From: JAYKGU01 sp035285585
GTDB taxonomy: Bacteria > Cyanobacteriota > Cyanobacteriia > CAKZMO01
Reading direction: 5' to 3'
Assembly (NCBI GenBank): GCA_035285585.1
Contig: JAYKGU010000021.1
Span: 12,470-76,469, forward strand
Length of the DNA: 64,000 nucleotides
Position numbers and translations under genes: made by a program
Part shown: one piece after another, positions 48,883 to 57,785 of the stretch
Layout: each line of letters starts with the position of its first letter
Position numbering within the stretch: position 1 is the first letter of the stretch
Notes under the pieces: generated by a model
What the model saw: only the letters and a program-made list of their open reading frames with translations
Databases searched by the model: none
Told to the model about the DNA's origin: nothing

Positions 48883-51114
48883 CTACCGTCGCGACTCCAG
48901 ATACAGTGCCCACATCCGCTGATAGGCATCCTCCATATCTTGGGTAAATTGCCGTCCATTCCAGAGTGGGGCTGTTTTTCGAGATTGAATTAGCTTCCAT
49001 GTCACTTGAGATCGAAGGGAATGATCCGTTCCCAGACGAATGCCCCAGTCCACATATTCCTCATCTGTCCAGGCAATACCTTCCACAACGCCTCCATTCA
49101 CCATCATGGTATAGCTATTGCGGGCAGCAAACTGGGTGCCTACCCGCGTAACCAGCGGAATGCCCATCCATAGGGTTTCCAGCGTGGTGGTGGCTCCGTT
49201 GTAGGGATAGGTATCCAGAACCACGTCAGCGATACCCAGATTGGCGCGATGGTCAGCTTCAGAGCTAACCATCGGTAAAAACCGGAGGCGATCGAAGCTA
49301 ACCCCCTCCTCTTCTGCAATCTGGCTAAAGAGATGCCTGACAGCTTCCTGGTCTGCCTTTCCCTTGATTAGGAAATAGCTGTTGGGGACGTTTCGCAAAA
49401 CTTGCATCTGTAGCCGTACCGTATCGGGATGGCGCTTATATCCACTTTGATTGCTGAGATAAACGATTGCATCACTGGGAATATCAAGGGCATCGCGACG
49501 TAAATTAGGGATACCCACTTCAAAGCCATCTACGGCGATGTAAGTTTGAGGCAATCGCCAAATTGTTTCTTTATAGTATTTTTGGGCATCCGGTGGCAGC
49601 ACGTACGGGTCGGCCATGAAGTAGTCAACCGCCGGTAGTCCAGAGGCATCCCAACCCAGCCAGGTAACCTGGATAGGTGCTGCCTTCAAGGCCAAAACCT
49701 GACAAGTTATGGGAGCTGTGATGCTATCTAAATCAACTAAAATGTCTATCTGATCTTTGTGAATTTGGTCAGCAATCGCCTCAGATTTTGCCTCTATCTG
49801 ATAAGCCTGATCCGCCTGACGCATATACCAATCTTCCAACGGGTCAGGCATCTCGACAGCATACTGAATGTGATAGGTATAGACCCTGACGCGATCACGG
49901 CGGTGGTGTTGAATTAACCAGCGAGCCAACCAACCAACTGAATGAGTCCGCAAGCATCGGGAGAGGTAGCCAATTCTCAAAGGACGGGAAGAAGCTTGAA
50001 TCTTTTGTTGATTGAGTTGGTGTTCAGTGAGTTCGTATTTACCAGACAAATCAACCCCGGCGTCCTGCTCTACCCGCATAATTGTCTGGCAAATCTGGGT
50101 TGTCCGATTGGTTATAGCCCGATTTTCTTCAATATCGTCCTTCATGTAAGGCAGCAGAAAAACAGAACTAAATAGTTTACGAATATCGCGATCACTCACA
50201 TCAGGCTCATCATCCAGCGAGAGGTTGCTCAACAGGTTTACGTAATCAGTCCAATCGGGCAGGAAGTCATTCCGCCGCCCTCCTGATGCGGCGATTCCAC
50301 GGAGGATCAAATACTTGGCATAAATCTGATCGACGGATGACTGGACCAGTGTAAAGCAGCGATGAGCAACCTGAATGCCCTGCTTATAGTGATGGATATT
50401 TTGATAGAAAGCCGCTAGCTCTTCTAAAACGATAAGGTTTGTCGGATTAAGCTGGAGGCAGATCTCGGCAATCTGTAGCGCCGTGTCCCATGATTTCCAG
50501 GTATAGGCTGCTTGTTTAAGCGCTTTGATCAGAATACGGTCTCGCTGGGAAGACGGTTCCAGATAAGTTGATGCCAGGCGAAGGCATTCAAGAATCATCG
50601 GATTAGTGGGATCCCACTCCAAAACTGCTTGCAGGGTTTCTGACAGTACCTCCGATTTGCTTTCATCAGGTGTCGTAATTGAACCAAAGGCGTCTACCAG
50701 CGACAGGTCTACTAGACGCTCGGTGGTTAATGTCCTAAGCCTGCTTTCTAGAATGACAATTTTGAAGCGGTTATAGATGTTTTCAGGATTTAACTCGTAA
50801 ATATACTGTCGAATTGCCCAGGCGACTGAGTGATTGTTATAGGACTCCTGGTGCTTGGCCTCAGTATCTAAAATTTGAACTAATTCTGACAGACCACTGT
50901 ACCCATCTTCGGTGTCGCAATTCATGAGAGCAGCCATCCAGACTGCCTGGGCTTCCGCTTCTTCACCTTGAAGCAAGAGAGCCAGTCCCAGGTACCAATA
51001 ATGAGTGTGAATTGCGGGTTCTAACTCAATGGCATGGCGATAACACTGCTCTGCACCAGAGTAATCCTTTGCTACCCAGCGTTGATGAACCTGTTGTTGC
51101 CAATCGTCTTGCAT
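48883..51114 (-). CDS. SPINDLY-type O-GlcNAc transferase family protein, paralog 1
   Basis: 743 residues from the ATG at 51114 (MQDDWQQQVHQRW); the longer frame's first 22 residues come from the neighbouring pseudogene region. The N-terminal half (~1-340) is TPR-like (YRHAIELEPAIHTHYWYLGL). The C-terminal GT41 domain (~370-735) begins LRIGYLSRCLRTHSVGWLAR and has IDILVDLDSITAPITCQVLA, QVTWLGWDASGLPAVDYFMA and the UDP-binding YPYNGATTTLETLWMGIPLV. GT41 enzymes transfer GlcNAc (or other sugars) to Ser/Thr of proteins. It is less GC-rich than paralog 2. Confidence 0.92.
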   Translation of the reverse strand: MQDDWQQQVHQRWVAKDYSGAEQCYRHAIELEPAIHTHYWYLGLALLLQGEEAEAQAVWMAALMNCDTEDGYSGLSELVQILDTEAKHQESYNNHSVAWAIRQYIYELNPENIYNRFKIVILESRLRTLTTERLVDLSLVDAFGSITTPDESKSEVLSETLQAVLEWDPTNPMILECLRLASTYLEPSSQRDRILIKALKQAAYTWKSWDTALQIAEICLQLNPTNLIVLEELAAFYQNIHHYKQGIQVAHRCFTLVQSSVDQIYAKYLILRGIAASGGRRNDFLPDWTDYVNLLSNLSLDDEPDVSDRDIRKLFSSVFLLPYMKDDIEENRAITNRTTQICQTIMRVEQDAGVDLSGKYELTEHQLNQQKIQASSRPLRIGYLSRCLRTHSVGWLARWLIQHHRRDRVRVYTYHIQYAVEMPDPLEDWYMRQADQAYQIEAKSEAIADQIHKDQIDILVDLDSITAPITCQVLALKAAPIQVTWLGWDASGLPAVDYFMADPYVLPPDAQKYYKETIWRLPQTYIAVDGFEVGIPNLRRDALDIPSDAIVYLSNQSGYKRHPDTVRLQMQVLRNVPNSYFLIKGKADQEAVRHLFSQIAEEEGVSFDRLRFLPMVSSEADHRANLGIADVVLDTYPYNGATTTLETLWMGIPLVTRVGTQFAARNSYTMMVNGGVVEGIAWTDEEYVDWGIRLGTDHSLRSQVTWKLIQSRKTAPLWNGRQFTQDMEDAYQRMWALYLESRR

Positions 51115-51152
51115 ATTTACATTCACAGTGATTTTAACCGCGGTAATTTCTC

Positions 51153-51370
51153 TTAAAAGCCCTTCACCCAGTTTGCCCACATCTGCTGATAGGAATCCTC
51201 TATACCGTGGATAAACTGTTGCCCATCCCGCAGAGGATTCGTTTTGCGGGATTGGAGCAGTTTCCAGGCTACCTGCTATCGGAGCATTTGATCCGTTTCC
51301 AACAAACGCTTCAATCTCCTACTCCTTAATTTGTCCAAACAATGCCCTCCTATAAGCCCACATTCACCAT
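51153..51370 (-). pseudogene. Decayed 3' end of a fourth SPINDLY-type transferase gene
   Basis: Read on the minus strand, the DNA aligns with the last ~220 bp of paralogs 1 and 2. One frame gives MVNVGL*EGIVWTN*, and after a frameshift another gives VAWKLLQSRKTNPLRDGQ, QFIHGIEDSYQQMWANWV and a stop at 51153. Intact paralog 1 has VTWKLIQSRKTAPLWNGRQF at the same place. Stops and shifts confirm it is dead. It lies exactly between paralogs 1 and 2. Confidence 0.85.
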
Positions 51371-51429
51371 CGACTTGGTGTTCGCCCTACCGATTGTGTT
51401 TTCTGAGGAAGCTCTCCTTCGCATCAAAA

Positions 51430-53691
51430 TTACCGTCGCGACTCCAGATACAGCGTCCACATCTGTTCATAGGCATCCTCTATCTCGCGGGTAAACCGTC
51501 GCGTATCCCAGAGCCGTGCCGTGTGCCGCGCCTTCTGCAACTGCCACCCAATTTTTTGCCGCAGCTTCACATCCGTTCCCAGGCGGATGCCCCACTCCAC
51601 ATACTCCTCAGTCGACCAGGCAATGCCCTCCGTCAGGCCCACATTCACCATCATAGAATAGCTGTTGCGGCTGGAGAACTGCTGCCCCACCTGGGTTACC
51701 ATCGGCACCCCCATCCACAGGGTTTCCAGCGTAGTGGTGGCCCCATTGTAGGGGTAGGTATCCAGCACCACGTCGGCGATCGCCAGATTAGCCCGATGGG
51801 TCGTTTCGCTGGGCACCTCCGGCAGAAAACGGAGGCGATCGCCCGCCACCCCCGCCGCTTGAGCCGTCTGGATGAAGAAATCCTGGAGCGAGGCTTCCTG
51901 GCTGGAGCTTTTGGTGAGCAGGTAGCTATTAGGCACCGCCTGCAAAATCTGCATTTGCCGCTGCACCGTGTCGGGGTGGAGCTTTTGCCCCCGCTGGGCG
52001 CTGAGGTAGATCACCGCATCCGCAGGAATGCCCAGCTCATCCCGCCGCAGGCTGGGCACCGTGGCCTCTACCCCGTCGATGGCCACAAAGGTAGACGGGA
52101 GCCGCCAGAGGGTTTCCCGGTAATCTGCCTGGGCATTGTCTGGCAGCACGTAGGGGTCGGTAATGAAATAGTCCACCGCTGGAATTCCGGGCGCATCCCA
52201 GCCCAGCCAGCTAATCTGCACGGGGGCGGGCTTCAGGGCCATTACCTGACAGGCCACGTCAAAGGTGGCGCTATCCAGGTCAATGAGCACGTCAATCTCG
52301 TCGTCATGGATTTGCTGAGCCACCGTCAGGGCATCGGCGGGCAGGCGATGGGCCACCTCCGCCCAGTCGGCAAACTGATCCTGCAAAAAATCCGTGCCCT
52401 GGGAGCCTGCCCCCACAAAGTAGGCATGGAGCATCAGCCGCTCCCGGTCGTGGTGTTGGAACAGCCAGCGCACAATCCAGCCCACGGAGTGCCGTCGCAG
52501 GCAGCTCGACAGGTAGCCCACCCGCAGCCGTCGGGGAGAAGTTTGGGCAGATGGGGCCACACCCGCCCGCCAGCGTCTGCGATAGGTGGCCACTGGGTCG
52601 GGCAGCAGGCGTTCCAGATGGGTCTGGCACAGTTGGCCCAGGGCGTTTTGCAGGGCGCGGTTTTCCTGGGGGGCATCGCGGAAATAGGGCTGGAAAAATC
52701 CCATCGTAAACAGTTGGCGCACCTCATCGCGGCTCAAGTCCGCTGGGGGAGCCGCCAGCAACTGCCGCAGCAGTGCTTGTTCCTGCTGAAAGTGCTGACA
52801 GCCCTGCTGCCAGTAGCCACCGCGAATCATCACCACCTGAATCATTAAGTGCTGGGCAAAAATCCGGTCGGTGACGTTCTGGGCCAGCTCCAGACAACGC
52901 TGGGCCGTGGTGATCGCCTCGTCATAGCGCACCGCCCGCTGATAAAACCCGGCCAACTGCCGCAGCATCCCCACATGATCCGGCTGAAACTGAAGGCAGC
53001 ATTCCGCCAGCCGCACCGCCAGCGCTGGCTTGTGGTTCACATAGGCAATCTTATTTGCCGCCTGCCTCACAATGCTGGTGAAGCGATCGCCATAGTCCGC
53101 CAGCTCCGCTACCCAGGCTGCCGCCCCATTGACCAGGGCGGAGAGTAAATCATCGGCGCGATCGCCCCGCAGTGACTCATCACAGAACAGCACCTGGGCC
53201 ACCACTTGCAGCAATAGATCCAGGTTGACCTCACTGGGGTTAGCGGCTGCAAGTGCCTCCAGGACGCCCCAGTCCTCCAGATGCTCGGCGGCAAACTGCT
53301 CCTGCATGATGTCAAGCTGCACCAGCAGCAGCAAATTGTTAAGGGCATCGGGGGCAATTTCCCGCAGGTGCTGGCGAATCAGCCAGGCCCGATCGTAGTG
53401 CCGCTGCTCGTGCTGGCGGGCCGCCTCAGTGTCCAGGACTTGCAGCAGCTCCAGGGTCCAGTCGGCCACCTGGGCCTCATCCCCAGCGGCGAGGGGCGTC
53501 ATCCAGATGGCCTGGGCCTCCATTTCTTCGCCCTGGAGCAGCCGCACCAGCCCCAAATGCCAGTAGTGGGAGACAACATCGGGTTCGGCTTCGATGGCCT
53601 GCCGATAGAGGGCTTCTGCCTGGGTGTAGTTGCCTGTGGCGATGTAGCGATCGCCCTGTTGCCGCCAGTCGGATGTCAGTTCTTGCATCAT
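51430..53691 (-). CDS. SPINDLY-type O-GlcNAc transferase family protein, paralog 2
   Basis: 753 residues, two adjacent ATGs at the start. TPR-rich N-terminal half (YIATGNYTQAEALYRQAIEA). GT41 domain from ~385 (LRVGYLSSCLRRHSVGWIVR) through ISWLGWDAPGIPAVDYFITD to NGATTTLETLWMGVPMVTQV and SRNSYSMMVNVGLTEGIAWS. Conserved His of RHSVGW and the TTTLETLWMG nucleotide loop are intact. GC-rich with many HIP1 sites, unlike paralog 1. The order on the minus strand is paralog 3, mazEF, paralog 2, remnant, paralog 1. Confidence 0.93.
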   Translation of the reverse strand: MMQELTSDWRQQGDRYIATGNYTQAEALYRQAIEAEPDVVSHYWHLGLVRLLQGEEMEAQAIWMTPLAAGDEAQVADWTLELLQVLDTEAARQHEQRHYDRAWLIRQHLREIAPDALNNLLLLVQLDIMQEQFAAEHLEDWGVLEALAAANPSEVNLDLLLQVVAQVLFCDESLRGDRADDLLSALVNGAAAWVAELADYGDRFTSIVRQAANKIAYVNHKPALAVRLAECCLQFQPDHVGMLRQLAGFYQRAVRYDEAITTAQRCLELAQNVTDRIFAQHLMIQVVMIRGGYWQQGCQHFQQEQALLRQLLAAPPADLSRDEVRQLFTMGFFQPYFRDAPQENRALQNALGQLCQTHLERLLPDPVATYRRRWRAGVAPSAQTSPRRLRVGYLSSCLRRHSVGWIVRWLFQHHDRERLMLHAYFVGAGSQGTDFLQDQFADWAEVAHRLPADALTVAQQIHDDEIDVLIDLDSATFDVACQVMALKPAPVQISWLGWDAPGIPAVDYFITDPYVLPDNAQADYRETLWRLPSTFVAIDGVEATVPSLRRDELGIPADAVIYLSAQRGQKLHPDTVQRQMQILQAVPNSYLLTKSSSQEASLQDFFIQTAQAAGVAGDRLRFLPEVPSETTHRANLAIADVVLDTYPYNGATTTLETLWMGVPMVTQVGQQFSSRNSYSMMVNVGLTEGIAWSTEEYVEWGIRLGTDVKLRQKIGWQLQKARHTARLWDTRRFTREIEDAYEQMWTLYLESRR

Positions 53692-53744
53692 TACGCCTGT
53701 CCTGCCCGTTTCTCTTCTGTGTGGATGTTTCCCAAGGAATGCGG

Positions 53745-54089
53745 CTAGAGATACAAAACCATCCGCAACCCCTCGTCTACCTCCGCTTGCAAGTAGTCTG
53801 GTAGTGAGCCGATCCGTTCGGTTAGGAATGCTTTATCAACGGTAGAAATTTGCGATACGTTTGCAACAGAATCCCTGAGTAAACCTGACGCTTCCCGAGG
53901 CAACAACACATTTCCGGGTGCTTCTGCTAATTGGGTATTCGAGGTAATGATCACGACGATAACCGTCTTGATACGGCTTTGAGTAAAGACATCATCTTGA
54001 ATTACCAAAACAGGACGACGATACCCCGGTTCTGAACCGACTGGATTCGGTAAATGCGCCCACCACAGTTCTCCCCGATACATTACCAA
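53745..54089 (-). CDS. mazF: MazF/PemK-family toxin (mRNA interferase)
   Basis: 114 residues of the MazF fold: MYRGELWWAHLPNPVGSEPG, RRPVLVIQDDVFTQSRIKTV, VIITSNTQLAEAPGNVLLPR and LLRDSVANVSQISTVDK. The RRPVLV and SNT segments supply the catalytic Arg and Thr/Ser of endoribonuclease members. The start overlaps the antitoxin's end by 7 bp, the usual TA arrangement. An internal ATG two codons later (MYRGE) may be the true start. Confidence 0.92.
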   Translation of the reverse strand: MVMYRGELWWAHLPNPVGSEPGYRRPVLVIQDDVFTQSRIKTVIVVIITSNTQLAEAPGNVLLPREASGLLRDSVANVSQISTVDKAFLTERIGSLPDYLQAEVDEGLRMVLYL

Positions 54090-54319
54090 TCCTCATGAGG
54101 CAGAGACATAAATTGCATCTTTGCTATTACTGGATCAAGCTCAGAAGGCTCTCTAGAGTAAACCTGGTTCAACTTGTGCAGAATTTGATTGCGGTTGTAC
54201 TTTTTCAAGTAAGCTTTTAACGCCTGGGTGTAAAGCTCACTACGGGACAAGCCAAGCCGCTGGGCCAACGCTTCTGCCTCTTCAAAAACAGAGTCTGGAA
54301 GCGAAATTGCAGTTTTCAT
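54083..54319 (-). CDS. Ribbon-helix-helix antitoxin partner of MazF
   Basis: A 78-residue protein with an N-terminal MKTAISLPDSVFEEAEALAQ / LGLSRSELYTQALKAYLKKY ribbon-helix-helix DNA-binding domain and a C-terminal toxin-binding tail (DPVIAKMQFMSLPHEDW). It neutralises the toxin and probably represses the operon. First gene of the pair. Confidence 0.9.
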   Translation of the reverse strand: MKTAISLPDSVFEEAEALAQRLGLSRSELYTQALKAYLKKYNRNQILHKLNQVYSREPSELDPVIAKMQFMSLPHEDW

Positions 54320-54431
54320 AATGACCTCGGTAATCAGCCCTACTCTTCAGGTTACACCCTGGTTATACCAAAGCTGCAATCCTCATGTGCCATTGTTTTG
54401 GAACGATCATTTGATTGATTCTACCTTTGGT

Positions 54432-54497
54432 GGGGCGGAGCATTCGGTGGGAAGCTTTTGCAGAAGTCAATAACGTGTTGGCCGAATGCTTCGCCCC
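54432..54497. repeat. GGGGCG-flanked inverted-repeat element, copy 1
   Basis: GGGGCGGAGCATTCGG (54432-54447) and CCGAATGCTTCGCCCC (54482-54497): 16-bp arms with one mismatch and a 34-bp loop. This is the same family as 56846-56917. It lies just downstream of paralog 3 (stop at 54505) on its strand, where it may serve as a 3' hairpin. Confidence 0.8.
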
Positions 54498-54504
54498 TAC
54501 GGGG

Positions 54505-56778
54505 TTATGCCTCTAAATAGGTGGCCCACATTTGCTCGTATGCCCGTTCCATTTCGCGGGCGAACTGGCGACCGTTCCACAGGGGGGCGGTCTGGCGGGA
54601 CTGCTTTAGCTTCCAGTGGATTTGCTCCCGCAGGGCGCGATCGCACCCCAGACGCACGCCCCACTCGACGTATTCCTCATCGGTCCAGGCGATGCCTTCG
54701 GTGATGCCTGCGTTAACCATCATGGTGTAGCTGTTGCGGGCAGCAAACTGTTGCCCCACCCTTGTCACCAGGGGAATGCCCATCCATAGGGTTTCCAGGG
54801 TGGTGGTGGCCCCATTGTAGGGGTAGGTGTCCAGCACCACGTCGGCAATGCCCAGGTTGGCCCGATGGATTAGCTCGGACTGCACTAAAGGGAGGAAACG
54901 AATGCGATCGCGCTCCACTCCTTCTTCCTCCGCCAACTGGTACACTGCCTGCTGAATCGAGTCCTGGTCAGCTTTGCCTTTGATCAGAAAATAGCTGTTG
55001 GGCACCTGGCTCAGGATTTGCATTTGCAGCCGCATGGTGTCGGGATGGCGCTTGTAGGCGGTTTGGGAGCTGAGGTAGACCACTGCATCATCGGGGATGG
55101 AGAGGTCGCTGCGCCGCAGGTTGGGAATGCCCACCTCAAAGCCATCCACGGCAACGTAGGTTTGGGGGAGCCGCCAGATGGTTTCATGGTAGTAGTCCTG
55201 GGCGTTGTCAGGCAGCACGTAGGGGTCAGCAATGAAGTAGTCAATCGCGGGTAGGCCGGATGCGTCACACCCCAACCAGGTGACTTGAATAGGCGCGGGT
55301 TTAAAGGCCAATGCCTCACAGCTCACATCAGCGGTCACGCTGTCCAGGTCAATTAACAGGTCAACTTCATCCTTAAAAATGCAGTCAGCTACCTCGAAAC
55401 TATCCCGCCCCAGCTTCTGGGTGACGGTTGCCTGTTCCACAAACCACTCCTGTAAAGGATCTACGGTACGGGAACGGTAGTTGACCATGTACAGGTAGAT
55501 TTCAAACCTTTCCCGGTCGTGGTGTTGAATGAGCCACCGAGACAGCCAGCCGACGGAATGGGAGCGAAAACAGTAGGAAATATAGCCGAGCCTTAGTTTG
55601 CGGGTGATGCCTGCCTGGGCAGCAGCTTGGTGCCGTTGTCGTCGAACTGTGAGAGCATCGGCGTAGTGGGTGGCGCGATCGCCGCCATGCACCCGAATAC
55701 TGTCCTGACAGAGCTTTAGTAATCCTTCCTGAAGGGGACGGCTAAGGGTGGGCGTGTCACCAAAGTAGGCAAAAATAAAGGTGGGATTAATTAACCGAGA
55801 AACGGTAGTGCGATCGAGTAGTGGTCTTACAGCTATCAGTTCTTGTAATAGTTGATTTTGCTGGTTGAAAAGAGCGATCGCCTCTGGCCACTGCCCCCCC
55901 ATCTGGGCAATGGCTCGCAGTCGACTCACGCAGGCAAAAATCTGGTCGGGTAGGGCTTCCGCTAGTTCCTCCATGTGCTTAGCCGTAGCTGCAGCCTCGC
56001 GATATTGCCCTGATTCCTGGTGAAAGGCGGTCAAGTAGCCCAGTGCTTCCAGGTGATCCTTATCCAAACGCAGGCCCAGCTTCGCATATTCTACTGACAG
56101 CAGGGGAGTATTGGCTGCAAAGGCGATTTCCGCCGCTGCCACTAGCAACACGTAGATGTAGTTATGGATATAGATTTGGTAGTCTGGCTCGGAGCTAGTG
56201 CTAATGTTCTGAATGATTGGCCCACAGGCAGTCGCGAATTTGAGCAGGGCCGGATGGAGCGGATCGGCAGCCAATGCTTCTTTAAGAGTGTGCAGCAGCA
56301 AAGTTGGATTAATTTCCTCTGGTACTGCCGATTCCAGTGAGGGTATAACCTCCCAGGTTTCTAAGTCTTCGCCGGTAAAGTTTTTCGTCAGGGTGCCCAG
56401 CAGCACGAGCTTCAGGAGATTTTCCAGGTTGGTGGGGTTCAGTTCCCGCTGGTGCTGCCGAATCGCCCAGGCAAGGTCATAGTGCTCGACTTCCGCCTGC
56501 TGGTTGGCCTGGAAATCCAATATCGTCTCTAACTCGCGCGATCGCCCCTCCATCTCGGCTTCATCACCTTCCAGGAGAGCCGCCATCCAGGTGGTTTGGG
56601 CGGCCACTTCATCACCTTGCAGCAGAAGGGCCAACCCTAAAAACCAGTAGGGCAAAGCAGCAGAAGCGTCTTCGGCAAGGACTTGCTGGCAGTGAGCAAT
56701 GACGGAGGCGTAGCGCTGCTGCTGAAGCCACTGGTGGAGCTGCTGGGGGTCTAGTTGCTGAGATGCGAGTCGATCCAT
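54505..56778 (-). CDS. SPINDLY-type O-GlcNAc transferase family protein, paralog 3
   Basis: 757 residues from the ATG at 56778 (MDRLASQQLDPQQLHQW), which matches the length of paralogs 1 and 2. The longer frame starts at a TTG inside an inverted repeat and is not credible. TPR-like half (~1-380), then GT41: LRLGYISYCFRSHSVGWLSR, VDLLIDLDSVTADVSCEALA, VTWLGCDASGLPAIDYFIAD, NGATTTLETLWMGIPLVTRV and AARNSYTMMVNAGITEGIAW. It is the paralog closest to pilA. Confidence 0.93.
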   Translation of the reverse strand: MDRLASQQLDPQQLHQWLQQQRYASVIAHCQQVLAEDASAALPYWFLGLALLLQGDEVAAQTTWMAALLEGDEAEMEGRSRELETILDFQANQQAEVEHYDLAWAIRQHQRELNPTNLENLLKLVLLGTLTKNFTGEDLETWEVIPSLESAVPEEINPTLLLHTLKEALAADPLHPALLKFATACGPIIQNISTSSEPDYQIYIHNYIYVLLVAAAEIAFAANTPLLSVEYAKLGLRLDKDHLEALGYLTAFHQESGQYREAAATAKHMEELAEALPDQIFACVSRLRAIAQMGGQWPEAIALFNQQNQLLQELIAVRPLLDRTTVSRLINPTFIFAYFGDTPTLSRPLQEGLLKLCQDSIRVHGGDRATHYADALTVRRQRHQAAAQAGITRKLRLGYISYCFRSHSVGWLSRWLIQHHDRERFEIYLYMVNYRSRTVDPLQEWFVEQATVTQKLGRDSFEVADCIFKDEVDLLIDLDSVTADVSCEALAFKPAPIQVTWLGCDASGLPAIDYFIADPYVLPDNAQDYYHETIWRLPQTYVAVDGFEVGIPNLRRSDLSIPDDAVVYLSSQTAYKRHPDTMRLQMQILSQVPNSYFLIKGKADQDSIQQAVYQLAEEEGVERDRIRFLPLVQSELIHRANLGIADVVLDTYPYNGATTTLETLWMGIPLVTRVGQQFAARNSYTMMVNAGITEGIAWTDEEYVEWGVRLGCDRALREQIHWKLKQSRQTAPLWNGRQFAREMERAYEQMWATYLEA

Positions 56779-56845
56779 TAGGGGGAGGGATGATTCAAAG
56801 GGTTTGACAGCGCCATTCAAAGGTTCCGTTGGAGCCACAAGGGTT

Positions 56846-56917
56846 GTAGGGGCGATGCGTGCGGCCAAAACCTTTGAGTCTCAATCTAAACTGAACAACC
56901 GCATACATCGCCCCTAC
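56846..56917. repeat. GGGGCG-flanked inverted-repeat element, copy 2
   Basis: GTAGGGGCGATGCGTGCGG (56846-56864) and CCGCATACATCGCCCCTAC (56899-56917): 19-bp arms with two mismatches. It lies in the leader of paralog 3. Confidence 0.82.
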
Positions 56918-57032
56918 GGGTGTCAACGTTCACACCCAACAATCCCTGCAATGGGGAATGGACAACGTCATTGTCATTGTGCCCCAATTCCACAGAAATA
57001 GACCCACAAAGCACTTGAACAGGCTTCATCAC

Positions 57033-57068
57033 AAAAAGCAAGAGTGGATAGACAAATCTATCCACTCT
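57033..57068 (-). terminator. Terminator downstream of pilA
   Basis: A perfect 11-bp stem AGAGTGGATAG/CTATCCACTCT with a 6-nt loop (57041-57068). On the minus strand it is followed by TGCTTTTTG, giving the U-run. It separates pilA from paralog 3. Confidence 0.82.
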
Positions 57069-57122
57069 ACTAAGCAACTGCCAACAGGCAATTAGACTTG
57101 CGTGCTTAGGCTAACCAAACAC

Positions 57123-57659
57123 CTACTGAATCTCTTCGAAAGTACCAGTGGCACAGGCAGGCTCAGCGGTGCCACCCGAGAGAGTAACTGCAGCAGCAGT
57201 AACAGTAGACGGTTTAATCGACTGACACAAAATTGCACGGGTAGTGGTTTCATTGGTGCCTACGGTTTGACCCAGGTCTACACCTCCAATAAAAGCTCTC
57301 AAAGTATTGGTATTCTTTGGAGTTGCCAGCGTTTTCATTGCAGTAGCGTCAGCAGCCGACAATGTGTAAGAGTAATTAGCAGTGTCGGTGTTCAGACCTA
57401 GACCTAGCAGCGCGAAGTCGCTGGTAAAAGTTTGGCGCTCCAAGTAGTAAGCCTGGTGGGCACGGTTGGCAGAACCGACGTACTGCTTAGCTTCAGACTC
57501 ACGAGCTTTGTTAGCCTGGTTGAGGAAGGAAGGCAGAGCGATGGCGGACAGAATACCGATGATGATGATCACAACCAGAAGCTCGATCAGGGTGAAGCCC
57601 TCTTCTTTGCGCTTGTTGACCAGGTGCTGCAGAAACTTAGCTTTCAGTTCAGATTTCAT
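57123..57659 (-). CDS. pilA: Type IV major pilin (PilA)
   Basis: A 178-residue prepilin. The leader ending KRKEEG is cleaved before Phe by PilD at G/FTLIELLVVIIIIGILSAIA, with the invariant Glu5. The hydrophobic helix (~21-45) is followed by the globular domain. The Cys pair near the C terminus (ILCQSIKPS and EPACATG) would form the D-region disulphide. Excellent AAGGAGAA site before the ATG. The mature domain is rich in Thr/Ser/Ala, as for O-glycosylated pilins. Next to three GT41 genes and a methyltransferase. Function: motility, DNA uptake, adhesion. Confidence 0.96.
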   Translation of the reverse strand: MKSELKAKFLQHLVNKRKEEGFTLIELLVVIIIIGILSAIALPSFLNQANKARESEAKQYVGSANRAHQAYYLERQTFTSDFALLGLGLNTDTANYSYTLSAADATAMKTLATPKNTNTLRAFIGGVDLGQTVGTNETTTRAILCQSIKPSTVTAAAVTLSGGTAEPACATGTFEEIQ

Positions 57660-57785
57660 TGGAATGGTTCTCCTTAGAGTTGCGGGATACTGGATTTCTA
57701 ACTCCTGGGTATAACTTGCCCACCCCCGTCAAAATTCCGATCACCCCCTTTTGGAAATTTTTTGAAGGCGATCCATTGAGGGATT

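Noticed and set aside
51331..52848. 505-codon plus-strand frame
   Set aside because: It is antisense to transferase paralog 2 in a GC-rich gene. The translation is rich in His/Arg/Pro/Gly without domain features, whereas the minus strand encodes clear TPR and GT41 motifs.
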